From assembly GCA_022496805.1 (NCBI GenBank), contig CM040088.1, positions 14,353,001-14,417,000 of the forward strand: DNA of 64,000 bases, given 5' to 3'. The DNA comes from Pohlia nutans. Its lineage: Eukaryota; Streptophyta; Bryopsida; Bryales; Mniaceae. The position numbers and the translations under genes were made by a program. Positions within the stretch are counted from its first letter, which is position 1. The number at the start of each line of letters is the position of its first letter. Below are positions 1 through 11,424 of the stretch, in pieces. The notes beneath the pieces were generated by a model that ran no database searches, had not been told where the DNA came from, and worked only from the letters and a program-made list of their open reading frames with translations.

Positions 1-1371
1 AAGATAGAGGTCACCCTTCTCTTATGTTGCATCATATAGGGTGACCCTTATAATCTCTCACACTATTTCAAATAAAAAGATATGTGAGAGGTTATAGGGA
101 TCCATGGCCATCAACCGGTGGAGTCATTCAGGTTCAACTCCTGCCATGGATATTGACCGGTTCAATTGTAAATGAGAGGGTTTTTTTTCCGGTTTGAATG
201 TTATTTTGGAAGTATTAGACTGACTAGGAGTAAATTTTTTAGGTTTTAGACTTGTTAAAATATGGGGCTTCTAACATTCAACCGGGAGGGATGAAATGAG
301 GACTGATCAAGCTTCTCAAATAGAGGCTAAGGGCTGATTTGGCCCAAAATCTTCCCAAACACTGAATCCGACTTTTCCAACCTCATCCAGTAAATTTTCC
401 CCTCTCTCCGTTTCTTCCTGGATTCCTAATCTATCTCCACTAATTCCAAACGGCTAATTAAAACGTGAATTTCACTCGGTTCACATGTAACTAGCTGCCG
501 GTTCTCCCTGCTCATTGTGTAAGAGTGGAGATGCTCTTAGGGAAGATCCCCATGAGATACCCTCGCCCGCTTTGCAGAGAGAGAATAAAATAATTTTACA
601 CCATGCATAGGATTAGAGGACGGGTGCTAGTGCGATTGAACGGGTGGTACTTCCACTAACCAAGGCCGCTGTTTTTCACAGACCCACTCTCACTTCTATT
701 AGAGTAGAATTAGAGGAGATTGAACAGTGAACCGATTGTCTATTTTCTGCAAGAGCAGGACCGGGTGCTTCATGGAAAGTGGCTGTTATTGTGGGACAAA
801 TTGACAAGGGAATCAAGAAGCTTATTATGGGACAGAAAGAGTGGTCGGTAATACAGTCCGGGAAGTTCTGGGAGGCAACCGGTAGATTTCCTGCAAATTT
901 TCATTCATCCCGGTTTTTTTTAAATCTGCCCGGAAGTGACAGTGAGGTGGTAAGAGTAGTCGGAAAATTTCCTAGAATTTCAATTTCTTCCGGTGGCATT
1001 GCCTCCATTGGCCAATTTCAATTGGCAAATTTCCTACACTAAGAAAATATAGCCGGTTTTTTTATTTTCATGTATTCTTTCATTTTTTCGTACTTCTAAA
1101 GTTTTGTTTTGTTCCATATCTCTGTCAGGATTTGAACCTGGCTTTGCCCCTACCAAATTAGGGCCAGAGATTCAGCCTTCCAAAAATGCACAAACCTAGA
1201 ATAAGATTCATGCATTTTTGGGAAGCTGGTTAGTACGACATGCCCACACATATGCAAAAATCAAAGCATGTGTTAAAAAAATAGAGGAAAGAACATACAA
1301 TCCACCACTAATAACAATCAAAACATGTGGGAAGAAAATGGAAAGCATAAGATGCAACCAAATGCAAGGTA
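1..1371. other. Repeat-rich non-coding stretch
   Basis: No gene recognised. Positions 101-150 form a tRNA-T-arm-like hairpin (TCCATGG...CAGGTTCAACTCCTG...CCATGGA), which may be a tRNA-derived fragment but lacks a recognisable anticodon arm. The sequence GGAGATGCTC followed by TTA at 527-539 is a PIF/Harbinger-type right terminus without a visible mate. CCGG-rich sequence at 260-1060 resembles sequence at 4380-4680, including a direct match around GTAACTAGCTGCCGGTTCTC (from about 486) versus GTAACTAAATGCCGGTACTC (from about 4591), so the two may flank one element that includes the hAT gene. An inverted repeat (TTCCAAAAATGCA/TGCATTTTTGGGAA) lies at 1175-1230. Confidence 0.4.
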
Positions 1372-3627
1372 TCAAGACAAATCATCATATACTGAAGCGG
1401 AAGTGCTAGCTGTAGGACCCGTGGCTGCACCAGACAGATAAGTAGCTGGGTTAGCATAAAGAAACTTGTATTTTGTTTCATTCTTCCACATGGGTATGGC
1501 ATCCATCAAAATAGCATCATACTCCTCTTCAGGCCCTTCTAAAGCAACTCTGAGCAAAGCTTCCAAGTTTTTGCTTCCCAATCTGTTCCTTACCCGTGTT
1601 TTAATCAAATTTTGAATGCTAAAGGCTCTCTCACATGTAGCAGTGGAAACGCATTGCACTCTAGCAATTTCAGCAAGAATAAGTAGATTTGGGTACCTTA
1701 TTTGTAAAGCATGATTCCAAGTAATCATACCCCACAAATCTCGGAAGGTCTTGTCCCCCCATTCGGTTGTGCATTGCAATTTGAAGGACAAAAACTCCCT
1801 CTTACAAGCTTGCACATCTAGAAGAGGAGGGAAAGAAATACCTGCATGACTACGATCAGTTCCATAAAGCTCAAACAACTTTTCCAACTCAATAATCCCC
1901 CAACTCTGCAATCCAACTTGCTTTGATGGCATGTTAGAGGGATTTAGTATCTTGAAGCAGGAAATCAAGTCATTGTCAGTAAATCTCGCTTGCAAACCAT
2001 CACAAACAGCCTCAGCAAATGACCGTTGGAATTGTAGAGCTTCTTCTAAGTCTACTCCCAACCTAGAGCGTTGAATCTCAAAACCATGATACATGTTACC
2101 TCGAATCTCTGATGGCAATTTCCTAAGCAATCCACCAAAAGAGCCATACTCAGGAAGCACATGGTAGCATGATTCTTCGTTGAATGTTTGTGCATTCAGA
2201 TCTGTAGTTTCCACAATAAACAACATACGAATTTGGGCTATCTCGGAACGGACAATACTACCAACAGTGGTCACATCCACAAATTTGCACTGAAATACCT
2301 TTGACAACATAGCCAAGCAATGCAAGATGTCAGCAAGGAAATACAATATGTAGATGAATTTGAACTGCCCTAACTTTTGCAAGATTGGAGTGGCTGTATT
2401 TGCATCGCGGCCCTTGCAATCATGAAAGAATGCTAACACAGACTCTAAAGACTCACATAGGGTTGTTACAGCTTGCCATCGACTCAACCATCTAATTTTG
2501 TGGTAACGCTTCATTGATTTCTTAACATCAAAGAACTCCTCTTGAAGTTTAGAAAGAGCATGCTTGCGCTTGCTAGACTTGTTGAAAAACCCAGCAATTA
2601 AATTCAATAGAGAATCAACTTGGGAAGATATTACCTTGCAATCAGGAGACTTGGCTGCGTCCAAGGCCGCCAAATTCGTGCGATGAGCAACGCAGTGACA
2701 TGCTAAAAGGTAAGGATTTACCTTCTCCTTGATTTGGGCAGCCACTCTCCTTGAATTGCCCACCATGGTGCTGGCACTGTCACTCCCAAATCCGACAAAT
2801 TTCTTCAAGTCCAACCCCCACTTTCGGATGCTAGAAATCAAGGTCTCATAAATCATTGTTGAGTCCTTCTTGCCTTCTTCAATCTGCAACAAGCCAAGAA
2901 ACAAAGTAACCGGCAAACCCTCCTCAATGATGGTGGCAAACACGACAAGGTGTCCTGTGACACTAATGTCGGTTGACTCATCTATCATCACACCGTAGAA
3001 CGCTGAATTCTTCACACGAGCAAGGACTCGCTTCTGTATCACAACTGAAATGCACATCATCAAATCAGCGCAAGATTTTTCATCTTGGTACATTGACAAG
3101 GTCATGGGGGCTTTCACAGTGACCAACAATTTGCACAAAGCAGGGAATTTGGAATAGGGTAAAGATTGCTTCCCCAAAAAATATGCGGCCCGGAAGAGTG
3201 AAGCTACTGCTTCATCACATGCCTTCTGCCCTTGCAAGATTGCCTTCTCCATAACCTTCTCACCACTTTGTAATGCCCAAGCTAGTCGCCTGTGCTCTCC
3301 AGATCGAGCATGGTCTTGGAAAGAGCTAACCTTCAAGTTCTTGGCACCATCTTTGGCATATGTTGATCTCCCACCTTTCTCCCTGCACACCTTACAAAAA
3401 ACCTTCCCAACTTTTGCACAAAAATATATCCAAGGAAACTGAATTCCCCATTGCTCTTTCCACTGTGAAGCAGCAATTTCGATCTCTGAAGGCGGATTGC
3501 AAGGAACTGATGAATCCCCGGTTTCAGGAGATGAGTTTTCAGAGCCTGAAGACAAAATTTCGATACACTCAACTTCCCTTGATTTAGCAAAGTAATGGTC
3601 CCTCAAGGACTTCTGCCTTTTAGCCAT
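1372..3627 (-). CDS. hAT-family transposase, ZMYM/ZNF862-like, intact ORF
   Basis: An uninterrupted ORF of 751 residues if started at the Met of MAKRQKSLRDHYFAK. The frame is open 33 codons further upstream, to 3726, but that part looks like leader. It has a TTF-type zinc-finger-like N-terminus (FCKVCRE ... SGEHRR, about residues 70-120), then the hAT catalytic core with YGVMIDESTDISVTG and FVGFGSDSASTMVG, and a CHCVAHRTNL segment. At the C-terminus is the hAT dimerisation region (ARVQCVSTATCERAFS ... RNRLGSKNLEALLRV). Such proteins cut and paste hAT elements with 8-bp duplications, or are domesticated nuclear proteins. I did not find convincing TIRs or an 8-bp duplication, so an autonomous element and a domesticated copy cannot be told apart. 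No frameshift or stop is present, which argues for recent activity or selection. Confidence 0.9.
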   Translation of the reverse strand: MAKRQKSLRDHYFAKSREVECIEILSSGSENSSPETGDSSVPCNPPSEIEIAASQWKEQWGIQFPWIYFCAKVGKVFCKVCREKGGRSTYAKDGAKNLKVSSFQDHARSGEHRRLAWALQSGEKVMEKAILQGQKACDEAVASLFRAAYFLGKQSLPYSKFPALCKLLVTVKAPMTLSMYQDEKSCADLMMCISVVIQKRVLARVKNSAFYGVMIDESTDISVTGHLVVFATIIEEGLPVTLFLGLLQIEEGKKDSTMIYETLISSIRKWGLDLKKFVGFGSDSASTMVGNSRRVAAQIKEKVNPYLLACHCVAHRTNLAALDAAKSPDCKVISSQVDSLLNLIAGFFNKSSKRKHALSKLQEEFFDVKKSMKRYHKIRWLSRWQAVTTLCESLESVLAFFHDCKGRDANTATPILQKLGQFKFIYILYFLADILHCLAMLSKVFQCKFVDVTTVGSIVRSEIAQIRMLFIVETTDLNAQTFNEESCYHVLPEYGSFGGLLRKLPSEIRGNMYHGFEIQRSRLGVDLEEALQFQRSFAEAVCDGLQARFTDNDLISCFKILNPSNMPSKQVGLQSWGIIELEKLFELYGTDRSHAGISFPPLLDVQACKREFLSFKLQCTTEWGDKTFRDLWGMITWNHALQIRYPNLLILAEIARVQCVSTATCERAFSIQNLIKTRVRNRLGSKNLEALLRVALEGPEEEYDAILMDAIPMWKNETKYKFLYANPATYLSGAATGPTASTSASVYDDLS

Positions 3628-3727
3628 GAGGCCTGAGCGATGGAGTATGTATGGCTGCATGTGAGGAAACATGTTATTAAAGATTGTAAAAGGAGATTCA
3701 TAACACAACAAAAAAGAGGTGTACACT

Positions 3728-5751
3728 TTCTAAGAAAAATTGTGATATGGTCCCTAAATACTATCCATTCCCATGTATATGACTATTTATGCATGCAGAA
3801 ATTGTACTTGTGTCAAGATTCGAAGTTTCTGCAAGCAAGGAGTCTAACTGCCCAATTAATAATCTCTTATGATCAACAAAAACGATGATGACAAGCAAAA
3901 AAGAACTCACAGTGATGCTTTCGAGAAAGTCTCCACACTGTACTCTTAGCTCCTCGACCTATACACAACGAAAGATCTTCAGCATACAAAAGCAGGTGAA
4001 GGCTTTGGACAAGCAGACGATGCATCATGCGATTGAGGTACTTACAGAAATGTCGAATTTAGGGTTTGGGTTTACGGAGCAGGAGAGATGAGCTCACATG
4101 GAAGCACTAGCCCACGTCAAGATCGAGTACCGTATCGATCTGCAAGTTTGCTGGTTTCAATGTAAGCAACCACCAGTGCCGACCACAATCAACAATTTCA
4201 CCAGTACCGAAGTTTGCTGGTTCACTACAATCAACAATTTCTAGACTTTAACGAACACAGGCCTGTTAGGGTATTCAGACTTAGGGTATTCAGACTTCAG
4301 AGAGTTAGGGTGTTCAACATTATTTTATGAGGTTAACACAATTAATCACTTATATGTTGTATGGATAGTATGAAAATTAATTCCTATAAAGTATGAGATT
4401 GGCCGGCTACTAGCCTACAAAAACTATTTACAGTAGGTAAATTTCCCCCTTACACTAAAGGTAAAAGGCAAAATTCCTACACATAATTTTCTAGACCGGC
4501 CCATTTCCTACAAAAAAAAATTTCATCCGGAAGCTCATCCTACACTTTGCTATTTCATTCGGAAATTCTCAATTTCAACCGGCTAGGTCGTAACTAAATG
4601 CCGGTACTCCCCGTTCATAGGTCGGTATGTACAGAAGTGTACAGAAATAATGTGGATGCTGGGAATTTAATCAGCCATTCACGCCAGCCACTTGGAATTC
4701 TGTCAATTGTCCACTTCACCCCTTGGGGGCATTAAATCTTTCCAGCATTTTGGGGTTTCTTTGATACTATTTCATTGTTTGGAACAAATAAATCAGAAAT
4801 TCCTTCACAAGTGACTTTGATCTTGGAAGAACGATGCACACTGGTAGTTACTTTTAGAAGTTGGAACACTATTTGCTACTCTTGACTAAATCTCCAAAAA
4901 GTCAAATAGTGTTCTTGTTGAGGAAGTGTCCCGGACACTAATTCATGGCCCATTCACACCAAGAAGTTGCAAAACTTGTGTTGCGTTCCTAGAATGCTTC
5001 AAGGTAAATTTCAAAAATAATATACAATTCATTGCGGTGTCAGAGCCTTGTCTCTTCCTGTTTTTGGCCAATGCATGTGCGTTGGTGGAGGCGCAACTTT
5101 CTTGCGGCACCCAAAATATGTTGGAGCAGCTTCTTGCATGCATCAGGTTAAAAAAAAAATTTTACAGGAGCACATTGTAGCTACCAAAAACTTACATGAC
5201 GAACGCAGATTCTTTGCCGCACTGGCATTAGGTGACTGGTGTGAATGGGTCATCATTCAATTTTATAGTAGTTTGTTTTCTCCTAAATGGGTACTTGAAA
5301 TTCATAGTAGGGCATTTTTTTTCATTTTTCATGAAGTGCCAAAGTGGCGATATAAAATGTTATAGCGGTGCTCCATATTTCAACGTTCATCCTATATTGG
5401 ATAGAAATTATCATATTAGACGATATCACAAAACCATAATTTTGTTTTCATCTACAATTTGGCGATTTTATACAATTTTTTTTTAAAAAATTGAAGTTTT
5501 ATGGTGAAAAAATTCATGATTTTTGGCCATTTTTTAGACAAATTTTTTTTCTGATGCAATCTGGCACTATTTTGCCCCAAAAAATGCCTTGATTCATAGT
5601 GAATTTAGATTTGAAACTACCTAAGGCATGTTAAGGTAGGATATCTTAAATCTAGCCAAATTTTTTAGTATCCCAACCCATAAACCTGTCCAACACTGAT
5701 TTTGATTGTCTTCTTTAACCATTTATTGTAAGGAATGTTTTTAGTTGTTTA
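3728..5751. other. Intergenic, decayed repeats, no gene recognised
   Basis: Contains the upstream region of the hAT gene and a CCGG-rich repeat (4380-4680) related to 260-1060. AAAAAGTCAAATAGTGT... at about 4895-4945 recurs at about 10370-10430 and marks a dispersed repeat. The many short ORFs show no recognisable domain. Confidence 0.4.
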
Positions 5752-6187
5752 GAGCATCCCCAAGGGGACACGATGGAGTGGCTCTTGCTGGGTTTGGCAC
5801 AGCCCTAATGGTGTGGCTTGGTCCAGCGGGACTTGGCCAATAAGAAGAAGGTGAGAAGGCTCGTTAAAACCACCCACGGGCACGGCCAATTCGGCTTCTT
5901 TGGCGCGGCTATCTATCTCCTAATTTGTTTGTCCAAGCTTTTCGGTTTCTTTGGCGCAACTATCTATCTCCTAATTTGTTTGTCCAAGCTTTTCGGTGGG
6001 CTTTGACCATGTGCTCTGTAGTGATGGGACATGCAGTTTCACTAACGTGGTAGCTACCGGTGGACTTTGGTGCGGCTGGAATGGTAAGTGTGGTTGAACT
6101 AGCCCGCTCGCCACCGCATCACCCAAGCAAGCGGCATTTGAGAGGGCTCATTTAACAAGGGATAGCGCTTCACCATCGGGGATGCTC
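5752..6187. mobile_element. PIF/Harbinger-type MITE (436 bp)
   Basis: The left end is GAGCATCCCCAAGGGG and the right end is CGGGGATGCTC. Both are flanked by TTA (5749-5751 and 6188-6190), the usual Harbinger target duplication. The ends match those of the full-length Harbinger element at 11781-16632 (GAGCATCTCCAAT), which could have mobilised it. An internal tandem duplication of about 54 bp lies at about 5889-5998 (TTCTTTGGCGCRRCTATCTA...). It has no coding capacity. Confidence 0.85.
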
Positions 6188-6444
6188 TTAACTCCTAAAG
6201 AATAAAATTTTGAGGGTGAAATTTATTTTTGAGGGGGCCATTAATGTACAATACCCACCAAAAATAATTTGAATTTTTCTTTTTCATTTGTACTGCCACA
6301 AAAAATTAAAACTATAGATTCTATGAGCCAAATTGGGACATGTTGTAGTGTACTCATATGTATACACATACATATGAGTTTCAATTGATAAATACATATT
6401 TTTTAATCTATTTTAAATTAAATGAAAAATCTCATTTTGAATCC

Positions 6445-7037
6445 TTAACCCCTAAACGTACCAGGGTGTCCCTGGAATTGATAATTTGAGAAAAAAACAT
6501 CATAAACTACTATTTAGAAGAGTATTTTGGAATTGATATACAAATGAAAGTTCTAGATTTTGAATTTTAGATTCCATCCGTACAGTTCGATTCACTAATA
6601 CTATCACCAATATTTAATTATAAAATTTGAAAGTTAAAATTAAAAATTCCTTCTAAATTTGATTACAAACAAAATTTTAATACTTTTTGAGTAAAATTTG
6701 TTGGAATGAGTTTGAAATGAGATACTCTTAAATGTGGTGATTCTTTGAAATTTTTGCGTTTCTTAAATATATGACCTCATTTTTGCAAGGCCACTTTTGA
6801 ACTATAGTCAATGCAATTTTGGCTTGGTCAACAACTTGACATAGTTACTTCTACATTTGTAATTTTAGAAAAATATGGAATCAAGTATTACTAAATCCAA
6901 CCGTTAGATAAGACAACAACTTGGTGAAGAATCTCCAAAAAATTGGATGACTTTCATCCAAGCATTGATGAGAACGTGAGAAGGGTTTGAATCTGTTAGT
7001 CGTCCAGTTTCTGGACGCTGTGACGTTTAGAGGTTAA
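6445..7037. mobile_element. TTAA-flanked CCCCTAAA element, copy 1 (585 bp)
   Basis: Element 6449-7033 is flanked on both sides by TTAA. Left terminus CCCCTAAACGTACCAG; right terminus, read inward, CCTCTAAACGTCACAGCG. Each end is followed by a short hairpin: CCAGGGTGTCCCTGG on the left and GTCCAGTTTCTGGAC on the right. A TTAA target with CCC-initial TIRs is the hallmark of piggyBac elements; Kolobok and Sola3 also use TTAA. It is AT-rich with no ORF, so non-autonomous. Confidence 0.75.
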
Positions 7038-8902
7038 TCTAAGCCATCCAAACTCTCTTTTTTCTACATATGTGAGGTGTTTCACAGTTGCCCAGAGGGT
7101 GGATGGCATGGAGGGAATAGACAAGACAGAGTTAGGACGGAGATCAATATTGGTAGTCATACATCAAAAAGTTGGCCCAGACTATTTTGGTGCCATTTTG
7201 ACACCAAAGGCCGCATACATGCCATTTTAGTGTCATTTTATTCATACTAGGTTGGTATGGAGGTTAGTGCCAGATTATCTTAATTGCATTTCAATGCACC
7301 ATCATGGCACCATGTTCACATGCCTTGAAGTTCCTGATGTAAGGGCATGCACAGCTTAAACGGCCGTTTGCATGCCCTTATGATGTTAAATCCTCCATGT
7401 GGCCCGGCGGTGGGGTGACCATGGACATGGGATCCGCGAGCTTAGCCCTTTGCATGCACTGCCTGTTGCAGGTATTCTTTGTTCTTTGTATTGTGCTCTT
7501 TGTCCTGCTCAGGTCACGGTGTTCTGTTGTTCTACTCAAATTACACGATGTTCTACTGGAAAATAGGATCTCAAAACACCCGAACAATCAACAGACTAGA
7601 AAGTGGTGGCCGATGAGTCCCCAAAAAAATCATATAGCAATTTGGCAATATTTTAGACATTCCTGCAAATTAGGGTTTGGAGCTCAAATTAGGGTTTGGT
7701 GCACATTCAAGTACTTGTGAATGGTATTGTGCTGCAGGTCCAGCCGATCTATTGAGGGCTTGAGAACATGGTTCATGGTAACTGAGTATCAATCTTATTG
7801 GAGCCAATTCTATGATTCTTTAGGAAAGTTACCATAGACAATTTATGGAAGCTAGGGTGCTCACCAATTTTTGAGCAAATGCAAAAGGGTGTTGTGTCAT
7901 GCATGTTGTAGATTGTGGGTGAGGCTCTCTCCCTCAGTTGTAATATACGAAAGCTAGCTTGTAAACTTACCTCAATTTTATGAGCTGAGCTTTTGCACTC
8001 AACAAGTGTCAATTGTTTGTATCCTCACCACGATGCTCTAGGTTAGTTGTCAATGAGCTTTGCATATTCTTTGATCCACAGTCAATGATTCATAAACCTT
8101 GACTAGGAGGGAGTTTTAAACTGAGACTTGAAGTTTCAGATCCAGAAGAGCAATTTTTTACAGTTTACAAATAACAAGAATTTTATACAAGAACAATCAT
8201 CAACTGTAATTAAGTAGTGTGAAACAAGAGCATATGTTCACGAAGAGTCCATAATGCCATTACAAGATTTTGAAGCCCTTGTGGTAGAGTTGTTCTACTC
8301 TGGTGTTTACAATATTCTGTTGTTCTACTTTTTCTACTCTGGTGTTTATGATATTCTGTTGTTCTACTTTTTCTACTCTGGTGTTTACGATATTCTGTTG
8401 TTCTATTTTTTCTACTATTCTACTACGCAATGTTCTACCGAAAAACCGGATCTAAAAAAACACTTTCAAAGAAAATGGAGTAACAATTGAGTTAACCAAA
8501 AAGAAGAAGGGCTATGTACAAAGTCTATGCGGAGTCAACAATCTTATATAAATGATTTTTGACATGACTTACACATGAATAGTATCTTGGTCCCTTCATG
8601 AATAGAGCCATAGATTATTCTTTAACTCACCATAGACTAGTTTTGCCGGTTTTTTTGAACTAAAAACGAGTTGAAGGTGAGTATGAGGTGAGTTTCGGTC
8701 AACTCTAATCTTGAAGCCAAATTGCAGCACATCACCAGATGTGTGCTATTTTGGAGTTTGTAAGGGGACTATTTGGGATCATAATCCACAACCCACTAAC
8801 ATTTTCACCATCCATGATACTTGAATGTGCCAGTTCAAGAAGCTCCAACAATTGCAAATCTTGGAAACTTAAAAAATAAAATAAAATAGAAGCTCCAACA
8901 AT
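7038..8902. other. Intergenic repeats, no gene
   Basis: Imperfect repeats of GCCATTTTGGTGTCATTTT type lie at 7180-7260. An inverted repeat TAAGGGCATGCA...TGCATGCCCTTA at 7342-7381 is probably a junction of element ends. A roughly 42-bp unit (TTCTACTCTGGTGTTTACGATATTCTG) is repeated three times at about 8290-8412. It makes an open but repetitive 78-codon ORF that I do not regard as a gene. Related sequence is at 7480-7600. Confidence 0.4.
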
Positions 8903-9295
8903 TTAACCCTTAAACGTCAAAAAAAGTCCTACGGGGCCTTTTCAGAAAGGAATATTTGAGAAAAAAGTAGTTTTTCTCAACCAAATCAAGCGAGGATTGG
9001 TGCGTTGGAAAGCTACTGAAAAAGCGATCTAGATTCCAAATTTGCGCCTCATTTGAGAGATTGTGGAATTGTTAGTAAGCAATCAAAGTTATCAAATTGA
9101 ACAAGTTTTGAGGTTGGGGCAGCTGAGGTTCAGCAGTGCTACAATGCTGGCCAGCAATGCCCAGTAGAGCCGTTTTTGCATTTTATTTTTTTATTTTATT
9201 TTTAATTTTTAATTTTTTTAATTTTTTTTCCCCTCCGAAAATTTAGATGCCTTCCGGGCTGCCCCGCCCAGGCCCTCTTGATGTTTAAGGGTTAA
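8903..9295. mobile_element. TTAA-flanked element, copy 2 (385 bp)
   Basis: Element 8907-9291 lies between TTAA tetranucleotides. Termini are CCCTTAAACGTC (left) and CCCTTAAACATC (right, inward). The right part is T-rich then GC-rich (GGGCTGCCCCGCCCAGGCCC). There is no ORF. It belongs to the same terminal family as copy 1. Confidence 0.75.
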
Positions 9296-9384
9296 GTTCA
9301 TGGAAATGGATTATCTATCAGGTTTATCCATGATCATTTTAATTGCTCCAAAATTATAGTATCTTCAATGTTTGATTGCAATGA

Positions 9385-9710
9385 TTATCCCCTAAACGTC
9401 CCAGCATCCAGAACTGGATCATGAACAGATTAAAAGCCTTGCAACTTTCTCATACAATCTCGGATGACTTTCATCCAAGTCACCTTTGTATGACTATTAA
9501 ATTCTCTACCAATTACAATGAATCTCTTATGATGAGTTGTTGATAATACTGGAGAGGCCTCCAACTGCAAGTATGTCAAATTTGTTGAGTAGATTTTATG
9601 CTTGCAATGGTCCTCTCATGTACACCTCATGTACATCTGAACCGTGCTAATACCTATTTTTGAGGCTAGCATCTACTTGTGTTCAAAGGGTTGGTACGTT
9701 TAGGGGTTAT
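9385..9710. mobile_element. TTAT-flanked copy 3 of the CCCCTAAA family (318 bp)
   Basis: Element 9389-9706 has termini CCCCTAAACGTCCC and (inward) CCCCTAAACGTACC. The flanks are TTAT on both sides as a direct repeat, not an inverted one. So the tetranucleotide is a true 4-bp target duplication and not part of the TIR. A subterminal hairpin ATCCAGAACTGGAT follows the left end. Confidence 0.75.
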
Positions 9711-9876
9711 ACACCACCAGCAATTGTTTACATGGCAGTCAACTCCAATCTTGCGGCCTTCACTTTGTCATGCTACAATCTTCCTTCTATTTATATCACT
9801 TGGATTTATAGGCTATAATTTACATTTTACTATTGGAGACGAGATTAGTATTTATAGGCTATAGTACGGCTTTTCT

Positions 9877-10440
9877 ACTACACTAAAATTGTGATTTAGT
9901 GTCGACAAAGGCGAGGAAAATAATGTCCCTATAATATATAAGAGTTTTCACTTGTTATTCCTTCTTCCATTGAGAGTGTCATGCTCCTTCCATTGAGTGA
10001 TGAGAGTGACATGAGCTAGCATACTATGTTTATTATAATTGGAGCACTACATCCAAAAGGTTTACTTGAATTTTATCATTTTAAATTTTACTAATTTTTT
10101 TTTATAGGAACACTATCATAACATTCCTTAGCAGCTCCATTTTTCACCCTTAGGAATCAACATCGCAGGCCAGAATCGTTTCAAAAATCGTAATCTTCTG
10201 GAGAATCAAAGCCATCTTTAGCTAAAGATGGCTTGGCAACTTAACAAACTTTTGTTTTTTTAATAATTTCTACGTGTTCCACGTCATGAATTCCTTGTTT
10301 AGATGTTGATTCTCTGCACAAACAAAAAGGTGTACTGCAGTACTAGCTAAAGAATGTTATGATATCTTCAAAAAGTCAAATAGTGTCCGTGTTGAGAAAT
10401 AGTGAGTGTCCCAGAGACTAAATCACAATTTTAGTGTAGT
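9877..10440. mobile_element. MITE with ACTACACTAAAATTGTG termini (564 bp)
   Basis: Inverted termini ACTACACTAAAATTGTGATT at 9877 and at the right end 10440 are identical over about 24 bp. Related termini occur at 50942 (ACTACACTGAAATTACG) and 19287 (ACTACACCAAAATGTGCG). The ends recall CACTA or Mutator elements; the target duplication is unclear. Inside lies a perfect 24-bp palindrome (10210-10233, arms AGCCATCTTTAG). Confidence 0.7.
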
Positions 10441-10728
10441 GGTAAGAAAATTAAAATAAATTAATTTCAATCATGTTATAGGAGTACAACAATCAAGGTG
10501 CCTACAATGGGCCCTTTTAGGACGGCTTTCCATGTAGAGCCTGAACCCGCAAGCTACTGTCATGTAGAGCATCTTTGCACAAAATTCAAAGTCCTTCATT
10601 AATACTTCTACCATGTAGCATTACATATTTGGTGTAGCAAGCCCTTCTGGATAGAGTTTCAGCTATTACCGGTCTTGTAAACCAAAAATGCAAGACCAAA
10701 ACACATGCATGTCAACTTGAATGACTAA

Positions 10729-11302
10729 TTAACCCCTAAAGGACCAAGGTTGATTTTCCAAGTTCGGTCAGCTTAGTGTGGAATGAGTATTGATCCTCAA
10801 TTTTGAGATTTTTTGTGGTGATTCTACTCTTTGTAACAAAGATGGAATGGTAATTTGTGTATGTAGGTGATGTATAGATCAAAAAATACAATCATGCAAA
10901 GGTGAAAAACCCAACTGCGGGCAACTCTTGAAATTTTTCATACAATGAGCTATGCATATGAATTTTTTCACACAATGAGCTAACACCTCCATATACACAA
11001 CTGCCCGATTCATTTTACCAAATCTGAGACTAAATTTTGCATTTTGGGCATTTTCAGAAAGTTTCAAACACATGCAGCAAGCCCAAAAAAAAAGTGCAAC
11101 CAACTTTGAAGCTTATAATCGTACTATTGAAGAACCCTAAATGGTTGATAATTTTTAGGTTGTAATAAATTTAAGTTGGTTGAAATATCCTATGGTTGGA
11201 TCGGTCAGAAAGGTTTTAGATAAAAAACTATTTGTTTTTTTATGAGAAGGGGTACTTTGGAGTGTTTGGAGAGAAACATAGTTGTGGTCCTTTAGGGGTT
11301 AA
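10729..11302. mobile_element. TTAA-flanked element, copy 4 (566 bp)
   Basis: Element 10733-11298 has TTAA on both sides. Termini CCCCTAAAGGACCA match almost perfectly in inverted orientation (right end GTGGTCCTTTAGGGG). This is the best-preserved copy in the window. A 74-codon minus ORF inside (10879-11103) has no recognisable domain. Confidence 0.8.
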
Positions 11303-11310
11303 TGCATCAA

Positions 11311-11424
11311 ATTTATTCCAATGGTCCTTTGTCCGGTGGGCACTAGGTCATTGTCATTACGAACAGACACTTTCTTCACGCCAACCCCGATTGCAGACCG
11401 GAGTTTCTATTATTATTATTATTA
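11311..11424 (+). mobile_element. Short retroposon with (ATT)n tail
   Basis: About 114 bp, ending GACCGGAGTTTCT then (ATT)n, and flanked by 12-bp direct repeats TTAATGCATCAA (11299-11310 and 11425-11436). Its body (GTCCGGTGGGCAC...CGAACAGACACTTT...TTCACGCC) is shared with 53288-53440. This fits a SINE or a 5'-truncated LINE that ends in a simple repeat instead of poly-A. The left duplication overlaps the TTAA of copy 4, so it inserted after that element. Confidence 0.75.

Noticed and set aside
1120..1145. tRNA T-arm-like sequence (reverse of CAGGTTCAAATCCTG)
   Set aside because: No acceptor, D or anticodon arms could be folded around it; at most a tRNA-derived scrap.
8254..8490. Plus-strand ORF with repeated FYSGVYDILLFYF segments, like a small membrane protein
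   Set aside because: It is the translation of a 42-bp tandem DNA repeat in non-coding DNA with related non-coding sequence at 7480-7600; no other coding support.
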